Positions 1-5,821 of a stretch of 8,272 nucleotides of DNA are shown in pieces. The stretch spans positions 1 through 8,272 of the forward strand of contig JAZMZH010000044.1 in assembly GCA_045585875.1 (NCBI GenBank), read 5' to 3'. Within the stretch, counting starts at the first letter, position 1; the number at the start of each line of letters is the position of its first letter. Source of the DNA: JAVBQJ01 sp045585875 (lineage in GTDB: Bacteria > Verrucomicrobiota > Lentisphaeria > Victivallales > Victivallaceae). The notes below the pieces were generated by a model. The model worked only from the letters and a program-made list of their open reading frames with translations, was not told the origin of the DNA and made no database searches. A program made the translations under genes and the position numbers.

Positions 1-1
1 T

Positions 2-31
2 CGGCCACTGCTCCTCAGGAGCTATAGGCCG
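2..31. other. Nested inverted repeat (hairpin) at left edge
   Basis: An outer 5-bp stem (CGGCC at 2-6 with GGCCG at 27-31) encloses an inner 5-bp stem (GCTCC at 10-14 with GGAGC at 18-22) with a TCA loop. The internal loop is asymmetric, 3 against 4 nt. No T-run follows on either strand, so it is not a standard intrinsic terminator. A second small perfect stem, GATTGA (65-70) with TCAATC (79-84), lies just downstream. The structure could belong to the 3' end of a gene or element left of the window, which cannot be seen. Confidence 0.35.
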
Positions 32-94
32 GTCCGAATTTGCTCCGGCTATGCCTCGCGCAAGGATTGAGTCTGTAATCAATCAGAATCAAAT

Positions 95-418
95 GTGCGC
101 ATAACTTCGGACACTACCTTCCCCGTTCCAACGATCAGTTATGATCATTACATATCGATCGATTCGGAGAGTTGGGGTTTGACGCATGTTCCGCCGGATA
201 TTATGAATAACCTGAAATTGGTTCGAGATAAACATGGCGACTATCGCACTGAGCGATCCGATCATCTTGTATGGTTTGTTACGAGTCGTGGGAGATATGA
301 AATAAAAATATGTTTATTTGGTGAAAGCGGAGATTTTATCATAAGAATTCATCCTACAGCATACAACACACCGCTCTGCCGCCAAAAAGATTTGGTGAAA
401 GCGGAGATTTTATCATAA
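95..418 (+). CDS. Doubtful small ORF, hypothetical protein with repeat-altered C-terminus
   Basis: This is a 107-codon frame opening with GTG. No clear Shine-Dalgarno sequence precedes it, and the frame is closed upstream by TGA at 68-70. I do not recognise the family. The product would be small, soluble and mixed charged/aromatic, with no signal peptide or membrane segment. Base composition is visibly more AT-rich than in the genes to the right, which fits acquired or decaying DNA. Its 3' end carries a perfect 37-bp direct repeat (316-352 and 390-426). The first copy is read as FGESGDFIIRIH. The second is read in a shifted frame (LVKAEILS, then stop), because the 74-bp period is not a multiple of three. 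Read in the first copy's frame, the second copy gives FGESGDFIIRIHR followed by TGA at 430-432. A form without the 74-bp unit would therefore encode an 87-residue protein. This may be a remnant of a once intact gene. Confidence 0.3.
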   Translation: MRITSDTTFPVPTISYDHYISIDSESWGLTHVPPDIMNNLKLVRDKHGDYRTERSDHLVWFVTSRGRYEIKICLFGESGDFIIRIHPTAYNTPLCRQKDLVKAEILS

Positions 419-426
419 GAATTCAT
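316..426. repeat. Two-copy 37-bp perfect direct repeat with 37-bp spacer
   Basis: The copies lie at 316-352 and 390-426 and match at every base; each begins ATTTGGTGAAAGCGG and ends AAGAATTCAT. The intervening segment (353-389) is also 37 bp, giving a 74-bp period. Matching stops at both outer ends (T315 against G389, C353 against A427), and there is no third copy at the expected distance on either side. The geometry resembles a single repeat-spacer-repeat CRISPR unit. However, the repeat has no clear internal dyad, it overlaps a possible coding frame, and no cas genes are nearby. A 74-bp tandem duplication whose other half has diverged, or an insertion between target duplications, is at least as likely. 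Confidence 0.85.
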
Positions 427-528
427 AGATGACATACAAAAGATTAACTTGTTTTTAACCTGGAGGCCCCCCAAGGGACAGCCAACGTGGAATTGTGGGA
501 TTTATGGAGTAGAGTTACCTTCCAAAAA

Positions 529-532
529 AGGA
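529..532 (+). promoter_or_regulatory. Ribosome binding site of the membrane protein gene
   Basis: The AGGA core, part of AAGGA at 528-532, sits 7 nt before the ATG at 540. It supports that start. I see no good -35/-10 pair between 427 and 528, so the promoter of this gene is unidentified and may lie in or left of the repeat region. Confidence 0.6.
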
Positions 533-539
533 ATGGGAT

Positions 540-1448
540 ATGAATCGGAAGAAAATCATCAGGCAATCCCTTATCTTGTCTTTGCTCTTGTTTGCGGGAC
601 TTTTTGCGACGAAGAACTGCCCTTCTCTCCGGCCGGTTTATGCGGGGGGATGGGTCATATTTCATTACCTGGTAAACGAAGAGATGATGTCGCAGCACAA
701 TGCTGTGATGTTCTTTCTGATAATGTATTTTTACCTGCTGGCGATGTCAGCGGCGGCCGTGTTATTGATTCATGCGGGGATCAAAGCGGCTGCATTGTTC
801 TCCGGAGGGAAACCGTCTCCCGGCAGATCAAAAACGTTTTCGCTCCAAAGACTTTTCAGAAATCATAAGCGTGGTTTCGTATTCGGCGCCTGCGGGTACT
901 TTACTCTCATGCTTTTGGTGTGGAGCGCTTCCCGTTCGGGCCGGACCGCCGAACCTTTTTTGTCGATTGCCCGCAGTATGGGACGATTGGGAGACAGTCC
1001 CTATGATGTGCTCAATTATCCTGTTGATGGAAAAAATCCTGTTCTACTGGTGATCCATTGGTTCATGTGGATCCTCTGGGGCGGAATCCTGGGTGCGGCT
1101 CTGGAACGTTTTGTCCGGAACGGCCTTTCCCGCGAAATCAGGCCGGAGCGGGCAAAGAGGATATCCCTCTCCGATCCCGATTTCCGCTCCTGTCTCGGTG
1201 CGGGGATCCTCTGGGGGACCGCGGGAAGTCTGCTGCTGCTGGCCGTCAATCCTCTCTTTCTCGTCTTTGTCCAGGCGTATGTATGGCTTTGCGGGGAGGG
1301 GACCGTGACGCTGGGGTATTGGGCGATCCCGGTGTATCTGGTTTGTGCAATCCTCTCCGGAGCGATCTACGGAATCATCGGGTTTTATCTGTTTCACCGG
1401 GCTGCGCCGGAAGAGCGGGCGGTGCAGCCGGAATCGGATGAGGGCTGA
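540..1448 (+). CDS. Polytopic membrane protein of unknown function (302 aa)
   Basis: I do not recognise this family. The protein opens with a positively charged tip (MNRKKIIRQ) and a hydrophobic segment at about residues 8-24, either a signal anchor or an uncleaved leader. Further hydrophobic segments lie at roughly 55-88, 112-129, 167-189, 218-248 and 258-286, so about six membrane passes are expected. Loops at about 88-111 and 190-217 are rich in Arg and Lys, and by the positive-inside rule probably cytoplasmic. The C-terminal tail is acidic (PESDEG). No catalytic, ATP-binding or heme motif stands out. Two Gly-rich segments (WGGILGAALE at 180-189; LGAGILWGTAGS at 219-230) resemble helix-packing motifs and may be an internal repeat. 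The start is supported by AAGGA 7 nt upstream. The gene stands alone: pckG, 191 bp downstream, has its own promoter. No neighbour suggests a job for it. Confidence 0.72.
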   Translation: MNRKKIIRQSLILSLLLFAGLFATKNCPSLRPVYAGGWVIFHYLVNEEMMSQHNAVMFFLIMYFYLLAMSAAAVLLIHAGIKAAALFSGGKPSPGRSKTFSLQRLFRNHKRGFVFGACGYFTLMLLVWSASRSGRTAEPFLSIARSMGRLGDSPYDVLNYPVDGKNPVLLVIHWFMWILWGGILGAALERFVRNGLSREIRPERAKRISLSDPDFRSCLGAGILWGTAGSLLLLAVNPLFLVFVQAYVWLCGEGTVTLGYWAIPVYLVCAILSGAIYGIIGFYLFHRAAPEERAVQPESDEG

Positions 1449-1490
1449 AATCCGGAATACGGCAACCGTCGGCGCGGCTTTCCTCGGCGA

Positions 1491-1502
1491 GGGCTTTCGC
1501 CC
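1491..1502. other. Small GC hairpin between the membrane gene and pckG
   Basis: GGGC (1491-1494) pairs with GCCC (1499-1502) around a TTTC loop, 43 bp after the membrane gene stop. No T-run follows. It could help 3' end formation or stability of the upstream transcript, but on its own it is too short to call a terminator. Confidence 0.25.
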
Positions 1503-1530
1503 GGAGCGCGTCCCGCGGCCGGATGACTTG

Positions 1531-1575
1531 GGATTTTTGCAGACAAAATTTTCTTCGGGAAATTTGCAAAAATCC
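1531..1575. promoter_or_regulatory. Long UUCG-capped hairpin / inverted repeat overlapping the pckG -35
   Basis: The outer arms GGATTTTTGCA (1531-1541) and TGCAAAAATCC (1565-1575) are perfect 11-bp inverted repeats. Folded as one structure, 1531-1540 pairs with 1566-1575. A 5-nt bulge (1541-1545) follows, then 1546-1553 pairs with 1558-1565 with one T-G wobble, capped by the tetraloop TTCG closed by C-G. The total is about 18 base pairs. No T-run follows on either strand, so it is not a classic terminator. The right arm contains the -35 hexamer of the pckG promoter (1564-1569). AATTTGCA, which covers the start of that arm (1561-1568), recurs as a direct repeat at 1598-1605, so the two copies flank the -10. 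As DNA it could be an operator for a pckG regulator. As RNA it could protect the 3' end of the membrane gene transcript. Confidence 0.6.
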
Positions 1576-1592
1576 GCCTGATGCTGTATATT
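1564..1592 (+). promoter_or_regulatory. pckG promoter (TTGCAA-N17-TATATT)
   Basis: The -35 TTGCAA (1564-1569) and -10 TATATT (1587-1592) are separated by the optimal 17 bp. Transcription would begin near 1599, leaving a leader of about 40 nt that contains the ribosome binding site. The same hexamers and spacing occur before mnmG, and a near match precedes dxs. The inverted repeat at 1531-1575 overlaps the -35, so repression by occlusion is plausible. Confidence 0.65.
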
Positions 1593-1626
1593 AATACAAT
1601 TTGCACTTTTTCAACCTTTAACAGTC

Positions 1627-1632
1627 AAGGAG
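1627..1632 (+). promoter_or_regulatory. Strong Shine-Dalgarno of pckG
   Basis: AAGGAG ends 7 nt before the ATG at 1640 and is followed by a second purine run (AAGGAAA). This is the strongest ribosome binding site in the window and fixes the pckG start. It suggests high expression. Confidence 0.85.
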
Positions 1633-1639
1633 AAGGAAA

Positions 1640-3457
1640 ATGGAGGCACCCACAAAGAACGCCAAGCTCATCGCTTGGGTGAAGGAATGGGCGGACATCT
1701 GCCAGCCCGACAGCGTCTACTGGTGCGACGGCAGCGCCGCCGAGTACGACCGCCTCGGAGATGAAATGGTCGCCAGCGGCCTGGCAATCCGTCTCAACGA
1801 GAAGAAACGGCCTCACTGTCTGTGGTTCAACTCCGATCCGTCGGATGTGGCCCGGGTGGAAGCCCGCACCTTCATCGCCAGCAGGAAACAGTCCGACGCC
1901 GGTCCCACCAACAACTGGATCGACCCGGTGGAGCTGAAAAAAACCATGCTGGGCCTCTACTCCGGCTGCATGAAGGGCCGCACCCTCTACGTCATCCCCT
2001 TTTCCATGGGTCCCCTCGGTTCCAAGATCGCCAAGATCGGCATCGAGATCACCGATTCTCCCTACGTCGTCATCAACATGCACACCATGACCCGGGTCGG
2101 CACCAAGGTGCTGGAGATCCTCGGCGACGGTGAATTCGTCCCCTGCGTCCACTCCGTCGGCAAGCCTCTCGCCCCCGGCGAAAGCGACCACGGCGTCTGG
2201 CCCTGCGCGCCCATGGACAAAAAGTACATCGCCCACTTCCCCGAAACCCGCGAAATCTGGAGTTTCGGCTCCGGTTACGGCGGCAACGCCCTGCTGGGCA
2301 AGAAGTGCCTGGCCCTGCGCATCGCCAGCGTCCAGGCCCGGGACGAGGGCTGGATGGCCGAACACATGCTCATCCTCAAGCTCACCAATCCCCAGGGCAA
2401 GGTCAAATATGTGGCGGGAGCCTTTCCCAGCGCCTGCGGCAAGACCAATCTGGCCATGCTCATCCCCACCATCCCCGGCTGGAAAGTCGAGACCGTGGGC
2501 GACGACATCGCCTGGATGAAGTTCGGAGAAGACGGCCGCCTCTACGCCATCAATCCCGAAGCGGGATTCTTCGGCGTGGCTCCCGGCACCTCCTTTAAGT
2601 CCAACCCCAACGCCATGCACTCCATCGAAAAGGACACCATCTTCACCAACGTCGCCCTGACCGAGGACGGCGATGTCTGGTGGGAGGGCATCGGCACTCC
2701 CGCTCCGGCCAAGCTCATCGACTGGCACCGCAAAGAGTGGACCCCCGATATGAAGGACGCCGACGGCAAGCCCGTGAAGGCCGCCCATCCCAACGCCCGC
2801 TTCACCGCCAAGGCTTCCAACTGCCCGGCCATCGCCCCCGAGTGGGAAGATCCCGCCGGTGTGCCGATTTCCGCCTTCCTCTTCGGCGGACGCCGTCCCA
2901 CCACGCTGCCGCTGGTCTATCAGTCCAGGGACTGGACCCACGGCGTATTCATCGGCTCCACCGTCGGCAGCGAAGTCACCGCCGCGGCTCTGGATGTGAA
3001 AGCCGGCACCGTGCGCCGGGATCCCTTTGCGATGCTGCCCTTCTGCGGCTACAACATGGGCGATTACTTCGGGCACTGGCTGGAAATCGGGAAGAAAACC
3101 TCTTCGGACAAGCTTCCCAAGATCTTCTGCGTGAACTGGTTCCGGAAGAACGAGAGCGGAGAATTCATGTGGCCGGGCTTCGGCGACAACAGCCGGGTGC
3201 TCAAGTGGATCTTCGAGCGCTGCGACGGCGAGGGAAAGGCCGCCGACACCGCGATCGGCTTCGTCCCCACTCCGGATGCCATCGACCTCAGCGGACTTGA
3301 GGGCATCGACATCGCCAAACTCACCGAAGTCGATGTGGAGGGCTGGAAAAAGGAACTGGCCATGATCAAAGAGCATTACGCCAAATTCGGCGACCGCCTC
3401 CCGGCGGAGCTTGTCAAACAGCTTGAAGCTCTGGAGGCCCGTCTGGCCCGCGCCTGA
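1640..3457 (+). CDS. pckG: Phosphoenolpyruvate carboxykinase, GTP-dependent (EC 4.1.1.32)
   Basis: This enzyme interconverts oxaloacetate + GTP and phosphoenolpyruvate + CO2 + GDP in the cytosol, for gluconeogenesis or, in reverse, anaplerosis. At 605 residues it has the usual length of the GTP family and is full length. Diagnostic segments are all present. The P-loop with the reactive cysteine is AFPSACGKTN at 261-270 (C266, K268, T269). The second metal-binding motif is VGDDIAW at 286-292, with the aspartate pair D288/D289. NPNAMHSIEKDT, soon after, is typical of the family. FGGRRP at 415-420 supplies the substrate-binding arginines. The PSACGKTN form separates it from ATP-dependent PckA (EC 4.1.1.49). 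The start is set by a strong AAGGAG and by homology-like N-terminal content. It is a single-gene unit with its own promoter and a strong terminator at 3498-3535. Strong codon bias toward C/G-ending codons fits a well-expressed native gene. The identification is secure; the physiological direction is not visible. Confidence 0.97.
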   Translation: MEAPTKNAKLIAWVKEWADICQPDSVYWCDGSAAEYDRLGDEMVASGLAIRLNEKKRPHCLWFNSDPSDVARVEARTFIASRKQSDAGPTNNWIDPVELKKTMLGLYSGCMKGRTLYVIPFSMGPLGSKIAKIGIEITDSPYVVINMHTMTRVGTKVLEILGDGEFVPCVHSVGKPLAPGESDHGVWPCAPMDKKYIAHFPETREIWSFGSGYGGNALLGKKCLALRIASVQARDEGWMAEHMLILKLTNPQGKVKYVAGAFPSACGKTNLAMLIPTIPGWKVETVGDDIAWMKFGEDGRLYAINPEAGFFGVAPGTSFKSNPNAMHSIEKDTIFTNVALTEDGDVWWEGIGTPAPAKLIDWHRKEWTPDMKDADGKPVKAAHPNARFTAKASNCPAIAPEWEDPAGVPISAFLFGGRRPTTLPLVYQSRDWTHGVFIGSTVGSEVTAAALDVKAGTVRRDPFAMLPFCGYNMGDYFGHWLEIGKKTSSDKLPKIFCVNWFRKNESGEFMWPGFGDNSRVLKWIFERCDGEGKAADTAIGFVPTPDAIDLSGLEGIDIAKLTEVDVEGWKKELAMIKEHYAKFGDRLPAELVKQLEALEARLARA

Positions 3458-3469
3458 CCGCCGCCTTTG

Positions 3470-3492
3470 CCGGAGTGACAGATGATCTCCGG
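3470..3492. other. Small hairpin preceding the pckG terminator
   Basis: CCGGAG (3470-3475) pairs perfectly with CTCCGG (3487-3492) around an 11-nt loop. It starts 13 nt after the pckG stop and 6 nt before the main terminator stem. No T-run follows directly, so it probably adds to 3' end structure rather than terminating alone. Confidence 0.4.
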
Positions 3493-3497
3493 ACGGG

Positions 3498-3535
3498 GAG
3501 CACTGACGGAAATTCCGCCGGTGCTCTTTTTTTTT
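3498..3535 (+). terminator. Rho-independent terminator of pckG
   Basis: GAGCAC (3498-3503) pairs with GTGCTC (3521-3526), and inside it CGGA (3507-3510) pairs with TCCG (3514-3517) around an AAT loop. The stem is followed at once by nine T residues (3527-3535). This is a textbook intrinsic terminator for rightward transcription. On the other strand the sequence after the stem is GC-rich without a T-run, so it should not stop leftward dxs transcripts. Confidence 0.93.
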
Positions 3536-3553
3536 CTTGATGCGGAGGAGATT

Positions 3554-3584
3554 CCCCGAAGCCTGAGAAAGGCTGAAGACGGGG
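3554..3584 (-). other. Imperfect hairpin downstream of dxs
   Basis: An outer stem CCCCG (3554-3558) with CGGGG (3580-3584) encloses an inner stem AGCCT (3560-3564) with AGGCT (3570-3574). It lies 31 nt past the dxs stop in the direction of dxs transcription. The sequence beyond it on that strand lacks a T-run, so it is at best a weak or Rho-assisted 3' end, or an exonuclease barrier. Confidence 0.35.
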
Positions 3585-3611
3585 CAGGGGGAAACGGCAG
3601 GGGAGGGGGGG
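3581..3611 (+). other. Four-tract G-rich motif (possible G-quadruplex)
   Basis: The + strand carries G-tracts of 4, 5, 4 and 7 bases (3581-3584, 3587-3591, 3600-3603, 3605-3611), separated by loops of 2, 8 and 1 nt. Tracts of four or more could form a stable four-layer quadruplex in single-stranded DNA. The dxs transcript has the complementary C-rich strand, 3 nt after its stop codon. One loop (8 nt) slightly exceeds the usual 7-nt search limit. Confidence 0.5.
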
Positions 3612-3614
3612 CGG

Positions 3615-5462
3615 TCAGCGCCGGTATTCGGCCATGGCGGCGGCGATGCTTCCGGCGATCCCCTCGGCGTCCAGGCCGGCCATGCGGCGCAGCTCCCCGG
3701 TTTTGCCGTGGCCGGGGTCCTCTCGCCAGCCGAAGCCGCGGATCCGGCCGGCGAGACCGTCGGAGGTTTCGCACATGATGGAGTACAGCCCGCCCGCGAG
3801 CAGATGGTCCTCAATGGTGAATACCGGCATTTTCAGCAGACATTCCCGGGCGTATTCCCGATCAAACGGCGCAATGAAGCGGGTGTTCACGCAGCGGGCG
3901 GAAATGCCGCGCCCGGCCAGAAGTTCCCGGACCGCCAGCGCGGTCGCGCACTCCGGACCAAGCGCCCAGATGGCGCAGTCGCCGCCCTCGGCCAGCACCG
4001 ACGCCCGCCCGGAAATCAGCGGGGAGGGGGAGGGGAGTTCCTCCGGAGGAATTCCCCGGGGATAACGGATGGCCGCGGGCCTGCCCGACTCCAGCGCGAA
4101 ACGCATCATGGCCGCCAGCTCCTCCCCGTCGGCGGGAGCGAGAATGATGAAGTCTCCGAGCGTCCTCAGCAGGGCGACGTCACGGATGCCGTGATGGGTG
4201 GGACCGTCCTCGACGGCTCCGGCCCGGTCCAGGATCAGCGTGACCGGGAGGCGATTCAGCGAAATGTCGTGAAAGAAGCAGTCGAACGAGCGCTGGGCAA
4301 AGGTGGAATAGAGGGCGAGAAAGGGCTTCATGCCCGCCTTGGCCAGCCCCGATGCGAAGATCGCCGCATGTTCCTCGGCGATCCCCACGTCGAAGAAGCG
4401 CTTGGGAAAGGCCGCGGCAAACTCCTTCAGCCCGGTTCCGCCGGGCATTCCCGCGGTGATGGCGCAGATTTCCGGGTGTTCTCCGGCCAGTTTCACCAGT
4501 TCCCGTCCGAAACATGCGGAGAAATCGGGATGCGGTGACTCCGGCACGGCTCCGGTGACCGGATCGAAGCCGGAGACGCCGTGATAGCGCTCGGGATTTT
4601 CCACCGCGGGAGGAAATCCGCGCCCCTTTTGGGTGACGACATGCACGAGGACCGGATAGTTGAAGCCCGCCACGGCTTTGAACATGCGGATCATTTCGCC
4701 GATGTCGTGGCCGTCGATGGGACCGAAATAACGTACGCCCAGCGCCTCGAAAATGGATGACGGCACGATCCCGCCCTTCAGCACGTTGGCAAATCCGGAC
4801 AGGCAGCGCGAAAAAACACTTTTGCGGCCGAGGATCCGCCTCACCGAATCCTTGACCCGGTTATACCCGTGACTGGAAATCAGGCGGTTCAGGTGCCGGG
4901 AAACCCCGCCGACGGTGTCGGTGATGGCCATGGAATTGTCGTTGAGCACGATCAGGAGATTGCCTCCGTCCCGGGCGGTCTCGTTCAGAGCCTCGAGGCT
5001 GATGCCGCAGGAGATCGACGCATCTCCCACAACGGCAATGACTTTCTTCCTGACGCCGGTCAGTTTGCGCCCGGTGGATATGCCGCAGGCCGCACTGATC
5101 GCGTTTCCGGCATGACCGGCGACGAAGGCGTCGCAGGCCGACTCGTCGGGGGAGGGGAATCCCGATATGCCGTCATGGCGGCGGAGCCGGTCAAAATCGG
5201 CCAGTCTGCCGGTCAGAAGTTTATGGGTGTAGGCCTGATGACCGACGTCCCAGAGGATGGGATTCACCTCGGGGTCGAAACACCGCTCCAGGGCTATGGT
5301 AAGCTCCACGACTCCCAGATTGGCGCCGAGATGGCCGCCGCGGGCGGCAACGGTTTCAATGATTTTCCTCCGGATTTCCCTGGCCAACTGCGGCAGTTTC
5401 TCCTCGGGGAGCGCGACGAGATCACGATTTGAATGGATGGATTCCAGCAGATTGTTGTTCAT
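3615..5462 (-). CDS. dxs: 1-deoxy-D-xylulose-5-phosphate synthase (EC 2.2.1.7)
   Basis: This thiamine-diphosphate enzyme condenses pyruvate and glyceraldehyde-3-phosphate to DXP, the first step of the MEP isoprenoid pathway and a precursor of thiamine and pyridoxal. The 615-residue protein has family length. Residues seen: H44 (GGHLGANLG), H75, H117, the cofactor motif GDASISCG starting at G146-D147, N174 (LNDN), H294 (YHGVSGFDP), catalytic E363 (DVGIAEEHA), DRAG at 412-415, and RYPRG at 466-470. The C-terminal transketolase domain follows (EDHLLAGG). The oddity is A148, where most DXS have G (GDG). A longer frame opens at 5615, but homology begins at MNNNLLESIHS and a promoter lies at 5490-5517, inside the longer frame. 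I therefore use ATG 5462; ATG 5480 (MKYPPN...) is the alternative. Neither start has a good Shine-Dalgarno. The gene is convergent with pckG and divergent from mnmG. Confidence 0.95.
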   Translation of the reverse strand: MNNNLLESIHSNRDLVALPEEKLPQLAREIRRKIIETVAARGGHLGANLGVVELTIALERCFDPEVNPILWDVGHQAYTHKLLTGRLADFDRLRRHDGISGFPSPDESACDAFVAGHAGNAISAACGISTGRKLTGVRKKVIAVVGDASISCGISLEALNETARDGGNLLIVLNDNSMAITDTVGGVSRHLNRLISSHGYNRVKDSVRRILGRKSVFSRCLSGFANVLKGGIVPSSIFEALGVRYFGPIDGHDIGEMIRMFKAVAGFNYPVLVHVVTQKGRGFPPAVENPERYHGVSGFDPVTGAVPESPHPDFSACFGRELVKLAGEHPEICAITAGMPGGTGLKEFAAAFPKRFFDVGIAEEHAAIFASGLAKAGMKPFLALYSTFAQRSFDCFFHDISLNRLPVTLILDRAGAVEDGPTHHGIRDVALLRTLGDFIILAPADGEELAAMMRFALESGRPAAIRYPRGIPPEELPSPSPLISGRASVLAEGGDCAIWALGPECATALAVRELLAGRGISARCVNTRFIAPFDREYARECLLKMPVFTIEDHLLAGGLYSIMCETSDGLAGRIRGFGWREDPGHGKTGELRRMAGLDAEGIAGSIAAAMAEYRR

Positions 5463-5489
5463 ATTCGGAGGGTATTTCATTTTTATCTT

Positions 5490-5517
5490 AATATAGCACA
5501 TTTTTTCATTCCTGCAA
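5490..5517 (-). promoter_or_regulatory. dxs promoter (TTGCAG-N16-TATATT, extended -10)
   Basis: On the minus strand, -35 TTGCAG (5517-5512) and -10 TATATT (5495-5490) are 16 bp apart, and TGC precedes the -10, an extended -10 feature. The transcript would begin near 5483, about 20 nt before ATG 5462 and only a few bases before ATG 5480. It matches the pckG and mnmG promoters closely and excludes the upstream ATG at 5615 for this transcript. Confidence 0.6.
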
Positions 5518-5640
5518 CTCGCCGGTTCGGTTTTTTGCTGGCTCCAACAGCCGTCGGAGAATATGCCCGTGTCCGGAGACCTGATAAAACCCTTGTCACT
5601 CGTCCGTGGCGACATTCATCTGCGGGGTTCAGCGCGATGA

Positions 5641-5659
5641 CGTCTGATTATGTCAGACG
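5641..5659. promoter_or_regulatory. Perfect 7-bp dyad (operator-like)
   Basis: CGTCTGA (5641-5647) and TCAGACG (5653-5659) form a perfect inverted repeat around TTATG. No T-run follows on either strand, so a terminator is unlikely. It lies about 125 bp upstream of the dxs -35 and 220 bp upstream of the mnmG -35, which is rather far for a simple operator. A related but different dyad lies at 5822-5840. Confidence 0.4.
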
Positions 5660-5705
5660 ATGGCAAATCTCCATTTTGAGGGATTCCCAATTTTTTCCGC
5701 TGTTT

Positions 5706-5720
5706 TTCCGGATGTCGGAA
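5706..5720. other. Short perfect hairpin TTCCG/CGGAA
   Basis: TTCCG (5706-5710) pairs with CGGAA (5716-5720) around GATGT in the middle of the spacer. There is no T-run after it on either strand. Its role is unknown. Confidence 0.25.
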
Positions 5721-5783
5721 TACGGTTTTATAACGTCGCATAATCTATGTTATGTTAACTTTTTGGTTAAGCTGAATCGCCGC

Positions 5784-5809
5784 ATAATAAGCTGCAATAT
5801 ACTTATTAT
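5784..5809. repeat. AT-rich inverted repeat ATAATAAG/CTTATTAT
   Basis: ATAATAAG (5784-5791) and CTTATTAT (5802-5809) are perfect 8-bp inverted repeats around a 10-nt loop, about 70 bp upstream of the mnmG -35. The same core, TAATAAG, reappears in the palindrome at 5842-5856, suggesting a repeated protein-binding site or an easily melted segment. Confidence 0.5.
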
Positions 5810-5821
5810 CAAGCAGTAGCA

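Noticed and set aside
3..104. Open frame of 33 codons at the left edge, possibly the tail of an upstream gene
   Set aside because: It is too short to recognise and shows no family motif. Two hairpins overlap it, so non-coding 3' sequence is equally likely.
316..426. CRISPR array
   Set aside because: There are only two repeats and one spacer. The repeat has no clear stem, it overlaps a possible coding frame, and no cas genes or leader are visible. It is kept as a repeat finding, not called as CRISPR.
1531..1575. Intrinsic terminator of the membrane protein gene
   Set aside because: The stem is strong, but no T-run follows on either strand and its right arm overlaps the pckG -35.
1625..3814. 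Very long open frame on the minus strand opposite pckG
   Set aside because: It is antisense to an unambiguous pckG and overlaps the dxs 3' end. Its low-complexity Gly/Ala/Asp/His/Val content is what GC-rich codon bias produces on the opposite strand.
3708..4538. Plus-strand frame opposite dxs
   Set aside because: It is a shadow of dxs, with no family features and composition explained by the antisense of a GC-rich gene.
5433..5819. 128-codon plus-strand frame (and its 60-codon inner form from 5637)
   Set aside because: Its 5' part is antisense to the dxs start and crosses the dxs promoter. It has no ribosome binding site, and its sequence follows the AT-rich spacer and its dyads.
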